Shown: in pieces, positions 24,053 through 33,448 of the stretch
Numbering within the stretch: the stretch's first letter is position 1
Layout of the letters: each line of letters opens with the position of its first letter
Assembly: GCA_038237245.1 (NCBI GenBank)
Contig: JBBRYY010000003.1
Span: forward strand, 1-64,000
Reading direction: 5' to 3'
DNA: 64,000 nucleotides
DNA from: FEN-1250 sp038237245
Lineage (GTDB): Bacteria; Gemmatimonadota; Gemmatimonadetes; Gemmatimonadales; Gemmatimonadaceae
Made by a program: the position numbers and the translations under genes
Notes under the pieces: generated by a model
What the model saw: the letters and a program-made list of their open reading frames with translations, nothing else
Told to the model about the DNA's origin: nothing
The model's database searches: none

Positions 24053-25048
24053 ATGACAACTGGATCCGAAGGCGCTCCGGCGCGCGCGGTGGCATCGGCC
24101 GATACGCTCATGGTGCAGGCGATCCTCGAACAGGTCGCTCGACGCGTCGTCGGCCAGGACTACATGGTCGAGCGGCTCCTCATTGGGCTGCTCACTGGCG
24201 GCCACGTGCTCCTCGAGGGAGTGCCCGGTCTCGCGAAGACGCTGACGGTGAAGACGCTCGCCGAGACGATCGACACGTCCTTCCAGCGCATTCAGTTCAC
24301 CCCCGATCTCCTTCCCGCCGACGTCCTCGGCACACAGATCTTCGATCAGCAAACGGGGGAGTTCCGCGCGAAGAAGGGGCCGATCTTCGCGAACATCATT
24401 CTCGCGGATGAGATCAATCGCGCGCCGGCGAAGGTGCAGGCTGCGCTCCTCGAGGCGATGCAGGAGAAGCAGGTGACGATCGGCAGCACGACGTACGTGC
24501 TCGAGGAGCCGTTCCTCGTGCTCGCGACGCAGAACCCGATCGAGCAGGAGGGAACGTACGCGCTCCCCGAGGCGCAGGTCGACCGCTTCATGCTCAAGCT
24601 GCACGTGGGCTATCCGACGCGCGCGGAAGAGAAGGAGATCATGCGGCGCATGGCGGGCGGGCAGGCGATTCCGATCGCGCATGCAGCGTCGCCGCACGCG
24701 ATCCTGGAGGCGCGCAAGCGCATCACGGAGCTCTACCTCGATGACCGCATCGTGGACTACATCGTCGACATCGTGCACGCGACGCGCTCGCCGGCCGACG
24801 CGGGGCTCAAGGAGCTCGCGCCCCTCATCGAGTACGGCGCGAGCCCGCGCGCGACGATCTTCCTCGCGCAGGCCTCGCGCGCGCATGCGTTTCTGCGCGG
24901 CCGCGCCTTCGTCACGCCGGATGACGTGAAGGCGATCGCCCCCGACGTGCTGCGGCATCGCGTGCTCACGACGTACGAGGCGGAGGCGGAAGAGGTCACG
25001 AGCGACGCGATCGTGACGCGCGTGCTGGCGGCGATCGAGGCACCCTGA
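24053..25048 (+). CDS. MoxR family AAA+ ATPase
   Basis: The 331-residue AAA+ protein has Walker A GVPGLAKT (56-63), Walker B IILADE (115-120), sensor-1 LATQNP (157-162) and the C-terminal lid. MoxR ATPases act as chaperones that assemble or insert metal into complexes together with VWA-domain partners. It starts an operon of six genes with NTGA/TGATG overlaps. There is no clear ribosome site before ATG 24053. The next genes (DUF58, VWA, BatD-like) are its expected partners. Confidence 0.94.
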   Translation: MTTGSEGAPARAVASADTLMVQAILEQVARRVVGQDYMVERLLIGLLTGGHVLLEGVPGLAKTLTVKTLAETIDTSFQRIQFTPDLLPADVLGTQIFDQQTGEFRAKKGPIFANIILADEINRAPAKVQAALLEAMQEKQVTIGSTTYVLEEPFLVLATQNPIEQEGTYALPEAQVDRFMLKLHVGYPTRAEEKEIMRRMAGGQAIPIAHAASPHAILEARKRITELYLDDRIVDYIVDIVHATRSPADAGLKELAPLIEYGASPRATIFLAQASRAHAFLRGRAFVTPDDVKAIAPDVLRHRVLTTYEAEAEEVTSDAIVTRVLAAIEAP

Positions 25049-25938
25049 TGGGGGCGGTGGTCTCGCCCGAGATGCTGAGGCAGGTCCGCCTGCTCGAGTT
25101 GCGCACGCGCGGACTCGTCAACACGGTGTTCAGCGGCGAGTACCATTCCGTGTTCAAGGGGCAGGGAATGGAGTTCTCCGAGGTGCGCGAGTACCAGGCG
25201 GGCGACGAGGTGCGCTCGATCGACTGGAACGTCACCGCGCGCATGCGGCACCCGTATGTGAAGCGCTACATCGAGGAGCGCGAGCTGACGGTGATGCTCG
25301 CCGCGGATCTCTCGGGGTCGCAGCGCTTCGGGACGGTGTCGCGATTCAAGAGTGAGCTCACCACGGAGCTCTCGGCGGTGCTCGCGATGTCCGCGATCCG
25401 GAACAACGATCGCGTCGGTACGCTGATGTTCACCGATCGCATCGAGCACGTCGTGCCGCCGCGAAAGGGACGCCGGCATGCGATGCGCGTCATCCGCGAC
25501 CTGCTGCTCCTCGAGCCGACGGGGACGGGGACCGACATCGGCGGCGCGATCGACTATCTGATGAAGATGCTGCCGAATCGCGCGATAGTCTTCCTGCTGT
25601 CGGACTTCGTGGATCCGGGCGCCGAGCGTCCACTGAAGCTCCTGTCGCAGCGGCACGATCTGGTGGCGGTGACGGTGGAGGATCCGCGCGAGCTCTCGCT
25701 GCCGGACATCGGGCTCGCGCGCTTCTCGAACCCGGAGACGGGGGCGACGGTCGAGGTGAACACGAGCGATGCGCGCGTCCGCGCGGGATACGACGAGGCG
25801 CTCCGCCTCGAGCGCGCCGCGCGCACGCAGCTGCTGCGCCGTCTCGCGATCGACGAGATCGCGGTGCGCACCGATCGGAGCTACATCGAGCCGCTCCTGC
25901 GATTCTTCCGGCGGCGCAGCATCCGGCGGCGTCGATGA
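25048..25938 (+). CDS. DUF58 protein with VWA-like fold
   Basis: The 296-residue protein has the DUF58 hallmark SGEYHSVFKGQGMEFSEV and AGDEVRSIDWNVTARM (about 29-66), followed by a VWA-like metal site DLSGS (87-91). It is soluble and probably the direct client adaptor of the MoxR ATPase. ATG overlaps the moxR stop (TGATG). Function in aerotolerance or envelope stress is by analogy with Bat systems. Confidence 0.9.
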   Translation: MGAVVSPEMLRQVRLLELRTRGLVNTVFSGEYHSVFKGQGMEFSEVREYQAGDEVRSIDWNVTARMRHPYVKRYIEERELTVMLAADLSGSQRFGTVSRFKSELTTELSAVLAMSAIRNNDRVGTLMFTDRIEHVVPPRKGRRHAMRVIRDLLLLEPTGTGTDIGGAIDYLMKMLPNRAIVFLLSDFVDPGAERPLKLLSQRHDLVAVTVEDPRELSLPDIGLARFSNPETGATVEVNTSDARVRAGYDEALRLERAARTQLLRRLAIDEIAVRTDRSYIEPLLRFFRRRSIRRRR

Positions 25939-26894
25939 GTGCGCTGCGAATCATCGCGGCGCTTGCAATGATGCAGAGCGCGCAGCCGACATCGCGCGCG
26001 TCCGATTCGGTCGGTGCGCCGCAGAATGTGAACCCCGTACAGATGGGCGTCAGCGTCTCCCCCGACACCGTCACCGTCGGCGAGCACTTCCTCGTGCGCG
26101 TCCGGGTACGTGCGCCGAAGGGTGCCGAGATCGGATTTCCCGTCGGGCCGGACAGCGGGGTCGCGGTCGAGGCCGTCGATCCGCGCCGCGAGCAAGTGAG
26201 CTCCGACAGCACGGCCGTCGAGCGCACCGCCACCTACCGCCTCGTCGCCTGGACCACCGGCGCACAGCGCGTCGTGCTCGGCAGTCTCGTCGTCTCCGCG
26301 GGGGGCGTCGATCGCCGCTACGAGGTTCCCCCAATCGCACTCGTCGTGAAGAGTGTGCGCCCCGCGGATTCGACGGGACACGTTCCCCGACCCGCGCGCG
26401 ACGTGATGCTCGCGCCGCGCGTGCTCTGGCCGTGGATCGCTGGCGCGCTGCTGCTCGTTGCGATTCTCCTCTGGCTGATCCGGCGTCGACTGCGCCGGCG
26501 GCCGCGCGCGGTGCACGCGGGCGCGCTCGCCGACGCGCAGCGCGACTTCGCGCGCATCGATGAGCTCGCACTCATCGACGCGGGTGAGCGCGGCCGCTAC
26601 GTCGCGCTCCACGTCGACGTGCTGCGCGAGTATCTCGCCGCGCGCATCCCCGATGCCGCACGCTCGCTTACCTCGACGGAGCTGCTTGCGGCGCTGCGCG
26701 CGGATGCGCCCGTGCCACTCCCGCGCCTCGTCCCCGTGCTCGCCGCCGCCGATCTGATCAAGTACGGGGACCGCCCCGTCACCGCTGAGAGCGCGCGCGA
26801 GCTTGCAGCGGAGACGCGCGGGATCGTCGACTCGGTGGAAGAGGCCGTGCTGCATCGCGCGGAAACGGCGACCAAGCCCGGGAAGGCGGCGTAG
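25935..26894 (+). CDS. BatD-like single-span membrane protein
   Basis: The 319-residue protein has a weak N-terminal signal, a periplasmic beta domain (about 35-140, VSVSPDTVTVGEHFLVRVRVRAP) and one membrane helix at 163-183. A cytoplasmic helical domain ends in LTSTELLAALRAD and LADLIKYG-like text (AADLIKYGDRPV), resembling the DUF4381-type arrangement found between DUF58 and VWA genes. It likely anchors the complex. ATGA overlap with DUF58; its TAG overlaps the GTG of the next gene. Confidence 0.75.
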   Translation: MSALRIIAALAMMQSAQPTSRASDSVGAPQNVNPVQMGVSVSPDTVTVGEHFLVRVRVRAPKGAEIGFPVGPDSGVAVEAVDPRREQVSSDSTAVERTATYRLVAWTTGAQRVVLGSLVVSAGGVDRRYEVPPIALVVKSVRPADSTGHVPRPARDVMLAPRVLWPWIAGALLLVAILLWLIRRRLRRRPRAVHAGALADAQRDFARIDELALIDAGERGRYVALHVDVLREYLAARIPDAARSLTSTELLAALRADAPVPLPRLVPVLAAADLIKYGDRPVTAESARELAAETRGIVDSVEEAVLHRAETATKPGKAA

Positions 26895-27892
26895 TGGACC
26901 CCATCGACATCCCGGCAATCGACTTCGCGTTGCCGTACGTGCTGCTCCTCCTGCTGCTCATTCCGTTCTGGTGGCTCTGGCGCCGCGGTCGTCGCGCGCC
27001 GGCGATCGTTTTTTCACGAGCAGATGTGCTCGCGCGCGGCCGCCGCGGAGGCGCCTTCACGCGCCGCATGCTCGGCATCCTCCGCATCCTGCTTCTCACC
27101 GGACTCATCGTCGCGCTCGCACGCCCGCGCTCCGGCGCACACACGGAGAACGTCGACAGCGAGGGGATCAACATCGTCGTGGCGATCGATCTTTCGAGCT
27201 CGATGCTTTCCGAAGACTTCCAGCCGCAGAACCGCCTCGAGGTGGCGAAGGAAAAGGTCAAGCAGTTCATCCTCGGCCGCCACAGCGACCGCATTGGCCT
27301 CGTGGCCTTCGCGGGCGAAGCACTCACGCAGGTGCCCCTCACTGTCGACTATCCGGTGCTGATCGCGGCCGTCGACAATCTGCAGGCGGGGCAGCTCGAG
27401 GATGGCACGGCGATCGGCACGGCGATCGCGACCGCAGCGAATCGGCTGCGCGGCGCTCCGGGACACTCGCGCGTGTTGATTCTGTTGACCGATGGCGAGA
27501 ACAATCGCGGCGCCATCGATCCGCGTACGGCTGCGCAGGCGGCAGCCGCGGTTGGTGTGAAGATCTATACGATCGGCGCCGGCACGATCGGAATGGCGCC
27601 GGTTCCCGTCGGACGCGGGCTCATGGGGATGCGCTACGAATACCGTCCGGTCGAGATCGATGAGGGCTTGCTCCGCGATGTGGCAACGACCACCGGCGGA
27701 CGATACTTCCGCGCCGTCGATGCGGCCGCATTGCAGCGCATCTACCAGCAGATCGATCAGCTCGAGCAGGAGCCGGTGCGCGCGCATCAGTACGTGCGCT
27801 ACACCGAGGAATACCGGTGGCCGCTCGCGGTAGCCCTCATCGCGATCGCGCTCGAGGCGCTGTTGAGCGTGTGGCGGGGGCCGCTCCCGTGA
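26894..27892 (+). CDS. BatA-like VWA membrane protein
   Basis: The 332-residue protein has two N-terminal membrane helices (about 12-30 and 61-78), a VWA domain with MIDAS DLSSS (99-103) plus the later TDGENN, and a C-terminal helix at about 308-325. This is the BatA/YegL-type topology of aerotolerance operons. The GTG start overlaps the upstream TAG (TAGTG), and its TGA overlaps the GTG of the next gene. Metal-ion-dependent ligand binding is inferred from the intact MIDAS. Confidence 0.9.
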   Translation: MDPIDIPAIDFALPYVLLLLLLIPFWWLWRRGRRAPAIVFSRADVLARGRRGGAFTRRMLGILRILLLTGLIVALARPRSGAHTENVDSEGINIVVAIDLSSSMLSEDFQPQNRLEVAKEKVKQFILGRHSDRIGLVAFAGEALTQVPLTVDYPVLIAAVDNLQAGQLEDGTAIGTAIATAANRLRGAPGHSRVLILLTDGENNRGAIDPRTAAQAAAAVGVKIYTIGAGTIGMAPVPVGRGLMGMRYEYRPVEIDEGLLRDVATTTGGRYFRAVDAAALQRIYQQIDQLEQEPVRAHQYVRYTEEYRWPLAVALIAIALEALLSVWRGPLP

Positions 27893-29556
27893 TTCCGTAT
27901 CTGGACGTGCCGTGGGCGCTCTGGGCTGCGCCGGGACTGGCGCTCGTCGTCGCGCTGCTCGTGCTCTGGTCGTATCGCCGCCGAGCGCGCCGACTGCGGA
28001 AGCTCGCCTCCTCGGAGCTGCTCGCGCGCCTCGTGCCGCCGACGGCGACGCGCGCCCCGTACGTGCGCGCACTCCTCCAGTTCGCGGCTGTCCTCTGCGC
28101 CGGAGTCGCCTTCGCGGGCCCGCGCTGGGGCACCGAACAGACGCTCGAGCGCGGCAGCGGCGTCGATATGGTGCTGGCGCTCGACGCCTCGCTCTCGATG
28201 CTCGCGACCGATGCGCGCCCGAATCGTCTTGAACGTATGAAGGAGGAGGCGCGGCGGATGCTCGCGCTCTCCACCGGAGACCGCGTTGGGCTGATCGCGT
28301 TCGCCGGACGCAGCTACATCCTCACCCCGCTCACCGTCGATCGCGGAGCGCTCGAGCTCTTTCTCGACAATCTCGATCCGTCGGTGGTCGGACAGGCAGG
28401 AAGCTCGCTCTCGCGCGCGATCCGTCAGGGCACCGATCTCCTCGCCGCCACACAGACGACGAGCGATCGCGCGCTGATCATCATGAGCGACGGCGAGGCA
28501 TTCGAGAGCGCGGATGAAATCACGGCGGCAGCGGCCCACGCGGCCGAGGCGGGGGTAACGGTGATCGCCGTGGGCTTCGGTACCGAGAAGGGCTCGACGA
28601 TACCCGTGCGCACCGCACAAGGCACCCAGATGAAGCGTGATGACAATGGGCAGATCGTGACGACCCGCTACAATCCGGAGCTGCTTCAGGACGCGGCGAC
28701 GGCGGCGCATGGAGTCTTCATCGATGCCGCGGCGACGGACAAGGCCGTGCGCATCCGCGGCGCGCTCTCGCTGCTGCGCCGGCAGGCGCGCGCCACGGAG
28801 AGCGAGACGTCGCGCCGCGCGCGCTTCCAGCTCTTTCTCATCCCCGCGATCCTGCTCGTCCTCCTCGACAGCGTGTTGAGCACCCGTCGCGGCCGCAGCC
28901 GCAAAGCGCCCGCCGCCGCAACCGCGACCGCCCTCGCGCTCTGCCTCCTCGTCGTCCCTGCACGCCTTCGCGCCGAGACGGGCGACGACGCCGATCAGCT
29001 CTACAAGGCAGCGCGCTATCCGGAAGCCGCCGCCGCCTATCAACGCGAGATCCAGGAGCATGCGGATTCGCCGCGTCTCGAATTCAATCTCGGCACATCG
29101 CTGATGCAGGCGGGGCAGCTCGACGAGGCGATCGCCGCCCTCGAGCGCGCGGCTACCAGCACTGCCTCCGAGGAACTTCGCTACAACGCGCTCTACAACC
29201 TTGGCCTCGCTTATCTGCGCCAGGCGCGAGACGCGAAATCGAGCGAAGCGTCCGGTGCCTTCGCGTCGTCGGCTGAAGCCTACAAGCGCGCGCTGCAGCT
29301 TCGTCCGGGCGAGATCGCGGCGAAGTGGAACTACGAGCTCGCATCGCAGGAGAAGTCGAAGTCGTCCGGCGGCGGCTCGAGCCAACAGCAGAACGACAAG
29401 CAGCAGAAGCAGGAGCCGCAAAAGCAGAGCGGGTCGCTCGACAAGCGCCAGGCCGAGCAGCTGCTGAGCAGCGCGCAGCGCGAGGAGCGCGACGTGCAAG
29501 CGAAGAAGCAGCGAGAGAATCAGCCCGAGCGTCCTCCGGGGGGGAAGGACTGGTGA
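27889..29556 (+). CDS. fused BatB-BatC: VWA domain plus TPR repeats
   Basis: The 555-residue protein starts with two membrane helices, then a VWA domain with MIDAS DASLS (99-103). Another membrane helix precedes a TPR region (about 366-490: DADQLYKAARYPEAAAAYQ, LEFNLGTSLMQAGQLDEAI, ALYNLGLAYLRQA). It ends in a Gln/Lys-rich low-complexity tail. In Bacteroides and Leptospira BatB and BatC are separate; here they appear fused. The GTG start overlaps the upstream stop. Confidence 0.88.
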   Translation: MIPYLDVPWALWAAPGLALVVALLVLWSYRRRARRLRKLASSELLARLVPPTATRAPYVRALLQFAAVLCAGVAFAGPRWGTEQTLERGSGVDMVLALDASLSMLATDARPNRLERMKEEARRMLALSTGDRVGLIAFAGRSYILTPLTVDRGALELFLDNLDPSVVGQAGSSLSRAIRQGTDLLAATQTTSDRALIIMSDGEAFESADEITAAAAHAAEAGVTVIAVGFGTEKGSTIPVRTAQGTQMKRDDNGQIVTTRYNPELLQDAATAAHGVFIDAAATDKAVRIRGALSLLRRQARATESETSRRARFQLFLIPAILLVLLDSVLSTRRGRSRKAPAAATATALALCLLVVPARLRAETGDDADQLYKAARYPEAAAAYQREIQEHADSPRLEFNLGTSLMQAGQLDEAIAALERAATSTASEELRYNALYNLGLAYLRQARDAKSSEASGAFASSAEAYKRALQLRPGEIAAKWNYELASQEKSKSSGGGSSQQQNDKQQKQEPQKQSGSLDKRQAEQLLSSAQREERDVQAKKQRENQPERPPGGKDW

Positions 29557-31685
29557 TCGTCGCACTCGTAGCGATCCTCGCACAGCTGCACGCGCCGCAA
29601 CGCGCGGCGCAGCAGCGCGTGCGGGATATCGTCGCGCGCGATGCCCCGGCGATCGTCTCCCGCGCCGTGCTCGACACGAGCGCGCTCGTCAACTTTCGGG
29701 TGCTCGTGCAGCCGGAGACGGTCTACGTCGGTCAGCAGGCGAACTACCAGCTCGGCGTCTTCCTCGACGAGACGGTGCGCGATCGCATGCGCAGCATGGA
29801 GGCGCTCGCCCCCGAGATGCGCTCGATGATGGCGTACGAGCCACCAGCACCGCTGGCCGGCTTTCCGCTTCGCAACGCGTCCGGGCATCGCTACGAGGCG
29901 CACGTCTACCAGCGCCCGATCTTTCCGTTGAGCGCGGGACGCGTTGCGATTCCGCCTGCGCGGCTGCTCTACGCGATGCCGCTCTCGTATTCCTTCTTCA
30001 GCCGCGAGGAAAGCTTCGAGCTGCGCAGCGACAGCGCAGTCATCGTTGCGCTCGAGCCACCGCAGGCAGGTCGTCCCGCGGACTGGCCCGGCGCCGTGGG
30101 CGAGCTGCGCCTGAGTACCGCGGTCGACAGCGCGGCGGCGCGCGTCGGCGACGCGATGCGGCTCGTCGTGCGCGTGAGCGGGCAGGGGAACGTGAAGCTC
30201 TTTCCACGCCCCGCGCTCTCTCTCACCTGGGCGACGTCCACCGCCGAGGGCGAGCGCGTGACGATGTCTGCCGACTCGATGCACATCGGCGGCACGAAGG
30301 AATTCGATTGGCTGATCACTCCACGCGTCGCCGGGCGCGTGGAAGTGCCCGCACTGCGCTATCCGTATTTCGATCCGTATGCGAGGCAGTACGAGGTGGC
30401 CGAGAGCGCGCCGGTGGCGATCTACATCGCTGCGGGGAATCTCGCATCGTCGGACACGAGCACCGCGAGCTCGGCGCCGCGCTGGATGCTCCGCCCGGAG
30501 TATCGCGGCCCGCTCGCGCCTCCGCTCTACCGCTCGCAGACGCTGCTCTTCGCTCTTCTCGCGCTTCCGATTCCCGTGCTCGTGCTCGCGGGCACGCGCC
30601 GTCCGCGCAAGCGCAAGCGCGAGCGCACCGTCTCGCCCGCGTCGACACTGCGCGCGCTCGCGCGCACGGAGTCCACCGCGCGCGAAGTCAGCACGGTACG
30701 TCGGACCTTCCTGAGCGCCACCGCCGACCGACTCGGCGCATCCGCCACGGTGCTCGCCGAGCCCGCGGCGATCAGGCAGCTCGCGCTGCGCGCGGGGGTG
30801 ACGCCGGCAACGGCAGATCGCGCGCAGGCACTCATCGCCGAGCTGAATGCCGCATCGTACGATGTGGCGGGGGAGTGGAGCGGCGACGGCGTGCAGCGCG
30901 CCTACGATCTCTATCGCGCGATCGATCGCGAAGCGCGCCCGCGCCGCGCGCCGCGCGTGCCAGCCGCCCTCGCACTGGTGCTCGGCGTGCTCGCGATCGC
31001 CGCTGCCGCCCACGCCGCGAACGGCGCGGACGCGCTCTTCGCGCGCGGCTACGATGCGTACGCGCACGGACGGTATGCCGCCGCCGCGAGCGACTTCGCC
31101 GATCTCGCCGCGCACGAGCCGCGTGCGCCCGACGTGTGGGCCAACATGGGCACCGCCGCCTTTTCCGCGGGCGACACCGCGCGCGCGCTCGTCGGGTGGC
31201 AGCGCGCACTTCGCCTCGAACCGCTCGCCGTCGACGTGCGCGACCGCCTCGATCTCATCTCGCCGACCGCGCCATCTTCGCCGGGCTTCGTCCCCGCAAT
31301 GCCGCCGCTCCCACTCGCAGTGCTCGCGGTCGCCCTCTGGCTCGCGGCGTGGCTGTCACTCGCATGGCAGGCGCGCAAGCGGGGTGCGGCCGCGCAGCGG
31401 CTTCGTGTGGCAACCCCCGCGCTTGCGATGTGCGCGGCGATCTTCTTCGCCGCCGCCACGGTCGCGCTCGACCGCCGCATCAACGCCACCGATCTCGCCG
31501 TCATCGCGAAGGATGCCCCGCTGCACGTCCTTCCCGCCCTCGCCTCCGATCGCGGCGCGACGCTACGGACGGGAGACATCGCCCGCATCCTCGAGTCCGA
31601 GGGCGCCTGGGCCCGCGTCTCTGCCGACGGCGGCCGCCAGGGGTGGATGGACGCATCGGCGCTCGCGCGTATTCCGCACGACTGA
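29553..31685 (+). CDS. BatD-like protein with TPR and SH3 domains
   Basis: The 710-residue protein has a signal peptide, then BatD-type beta domains (VLVQPETVYVGQQANYQLGVFLDE, later FDWLITPRVAGRVEVPALRYPYFDP). Membrane helices flank a TPR pair at about 491-557, and a C-terminal SH3-like domain is at about 656-707 (PLHVLPALASDRGATLRTGD, VSADGGRQGWMDASAL). It combines three functions often found as separate genes in Bat operons. GTG start overlaps the upstream TGA (GTGA). It is the last gene of the moxR operon. Confidence 0.85.
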   Translation: MIVALVAILAQLHAPQRAAQQRVRDIVARDAPAIVSRAVLDTSALVNFRVLVQPETVYVGQQANYQLGVFLDETVRDRMRSMEALAPEMRSMMAYEPPAPLAGFPLRNASGHRYEAHVYQRPIFPLSAGRVAIPPARLLYAMPLSYSFFSREESFELRSDSAVIVALEPPQAGRPADWPGAVGELRLSTAVDSAAARVGDAMRLVVRVSGQGNVKLFPRPALSLTWATSTAEGERVTMSADSMHIGGTKEFDWLITPRVAGRVEVPALRYPYFDPYARQYEVAESAPVAIYIAAGNLASSDTSTASSAPRWMLRPEYRGPLAPPLYRSQTLLFALLALPIPVLVLAGTRRPRKRKRERTVSPASTLRALARTESTAREVSTVRRTFLSATADRLGASATVLAEPAAIRQLALRAGVTPATADRAQALIAELNAASYDVAGEWSGDGVQRAYDLYRAIDREARPRRAPRVPAALALVLGVLAIAAAAHAANGADALFARGYDAYAHGRYAAAASDFADLAAHEPRAPDVWANMGTAAFSAGDTARALVGWQRALRLEPLAVDVRDRLDLISPTAPSSPGFVPAMPPLPLAVLAVALWLAAWLSLAWQARKRGAAAQRLRVATPALAMCAAIFFAAATVALDRRINATDLAVIAKDAPLHVLPALASDRGATLRTGDIARILESEGAWARVSADGGRQGWMDASALARIPHD

Positions 31686-31717
31686 CGCCGCTCCTCCGCT
31701 CCCGATAACTTTCCGGG

Positions 31718-33448
31718 ATGTCCCGGATAGCAGTCCTCGCACGCACCGTCATCGACCAGATCGCCGCCGGTGAGGTGGTCGAGCGCCCCGCGTCGGTAGT
31801 GAAGGAGCTCGTCGAAAATTCGCTCGATGCCGGTGCGACGACGATCGACATCGTCGTCGACGATGGCGGCCGCGTGCGCATCCGCGTCGCCGATGACGGC
31901 ACCGGGATGGAGCGCGCGGACGCCGTGCTCGCGCTCGCCCGCCACGCCACCTCCAAGATCCACGTCACCGATGATCTCGTCGGCGTCGGCTCCTTCGGCT
32001 TTCGCGGTGAGGCGCTCCCCGCCATTGCGTCGGTCTCCGAGCTCGAAGTCGAGACCGCGCCGGCCGACGGCGCCGGCACCCTCCTCCGCGTGACCGGCGG
32101 CGAGATGGGTGACGTGCGCGACGCCGCGCGCCGCCGCGGCACCACGATCACCGTCTCGCGTCTCTTCTTCAATGCGCCATCGCGCCAGCCCTTCCTCCGC
32201 TCCGCGCGCTCCGAATGGCGAGGCATCAGCGAGGTCGTCACCGCGCTCGCGCTCACGCGCCGCGACGTGCGTCTCTCGGTCGTGCACGACGGAAAGCAGG
32301 TGGTCTCCCTTCCGCCCGCGAGCTCGCTACAGAGCCGTCTCGCCGGGCTGTGGGGTGCGCCGTTCGCCGAGCGCCTCGTGCCGGTGGACGACGTGCAGGG
32401 CGCCATCCACGTGTCGGGACTCATCGAGCGCCCCGCCGACGTCGGCACCGCGGGGCGCCGTCTCTTCCTCACCGTGAATGGCCGCGCCGTGCGCGATCAC
32501 GGCATCGTGCGCGCCGCGGAGCAGGCGTACCGCTCCACGATCCCCGCCGGTGCACGCCCCACGCTCTGTCTCGATGTCGTCGTCCCCGCGAATCTCGTCG
32601 ACGTCAACGTGCATCCGATGAAGGCCGAGGTTCGCTTTCGCGATCGCTGGATCGTCGAGCGCGCAGTCGAGCACTCCGTGCGCCATGCGCTCGGCGGCAC
32701 CGCGAGCGCTGCGAACGTCGGTCCGCGCACGTGGGCGTACCCCACATCGTTCGCCGCGCCGACAGCGGTGGACGTGGAGATCCTCTCCCCTCCGGCGCCA
32801 GCTGAAGAAGGGCTGCTCGCACCGCAGTCGAGCGACTTCGTCACGGCTGCGGATACGTCGTTCGTCGCGCCGACTCCCGAGGTGCCGCCGCTCGTACAGC
32901 TTGCGCGCATGTACATCATGTTCGAGGGCGAAGGCGGCGTCGTGCTCATCGATCAGCACTCCGCGCACGAACGCATTCTCTACGAGCGCTTCATGCGCAC
33001 GCTCGAGCAGGGCGAGACGCCATCGCAGCGGCTGCTCTTCCCCATCACCCTCCATCTCGGCCCCGCGGAGGGCGAGGCGTTCGAGCAGCACCAGGAGCTC
33101 TTCGCGAAGCTCGGCTTCGAGATCGAGGGGTTCGGCGGGCACACGCTCATCGTGAGCAGCGTCCCGATGCCGCATCCGCGCTTCGATGCACCCCGCTGCC
33201 TACGCGAGACGCTCGATGCGCTCAGCGGCAATCGCGATGCCGGCGTCGCGACGCGGCACGAGCGCCTCGCGGCAACGCTCGCGTGCAAGGCGGCGATCAA
33301 GGCCGGCGAGATACTTTCCCCGGGCGAGATGCGCGCGCTCTTCCTCGCGCTCGCAGCGACGACGCTCCCTGCGCACGATGTGCATGGCCGGAGCACGATC
33401 GTGCAGCTTCCGTGGCCAGAGATCGAGCGGCGGTTTGGACGAAGCTGA
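31718..33448 (+). CDS. mutL: DNA mismatch repair protein MutL
   Basis: The 576-residue protein has the GHKL ATPase motifs IDQIAAGEVVERPASVVKEL, ENSLDAGAT, DDGTGM and GFRGEALPAI. The C-terminal domain has DQHSAHERILYE at 412-423, matching the DQHAx2Ex4E nicking-endonuclease motif with Ser for Ala, and a CKAAIKAGE segment. That fits a methyl-independent system without MutH. The MutL stop lies 14 nt inside the miaA start region. No mutS in the window. Confidence 0.95.
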   Translation: MSRIAVLARTVIDQIAAGEVVERPASVVKELVENSLDAGATTIDIVVDDGGRVRIRVADDGTGMERADAVLALARHATSKIHVTDDLVGVGSFGFRGEALPAIASVSELEVETAPADGAGTLLRVTGGEMGDVRDAARRRGTTITVSRLFFNAPSRQPFLRSARSEWRGISEVVTALALTRRDVRLSVVHDGKQVVSLPPASSLQSRLAGLWGAPFAERLVPVDDVQGAIHVSGLIERPADVGTAGRRLFLTVNGRAVRDHGIVRAAEQAYRSTIPAGARPTLCLDVVVPANLVDVNVHPMKAEVRFRDRWIVERAVEHSVRHALGGTASAANVGPRTWAYPTSFAAPTAVDVEILSPPAPAEEGLLAPQSSDFVTAADTSFVAPTPEVPPLVQLARMYIMFEGEGGVVLIDQHSAHERILYERFMRTLEQGETPSQRLLFPITLHLGPAEGEAFEQHQELFAKLGFEIEGFGGHTLIVSSVPMPHPRFDAPRCLRETLDALSGNRDAGVATRHERLAATLACKAAIKAGEILSPGEMRALFLALAATTLPAHDVHGRSTIVQLPWPEIERRFGRS

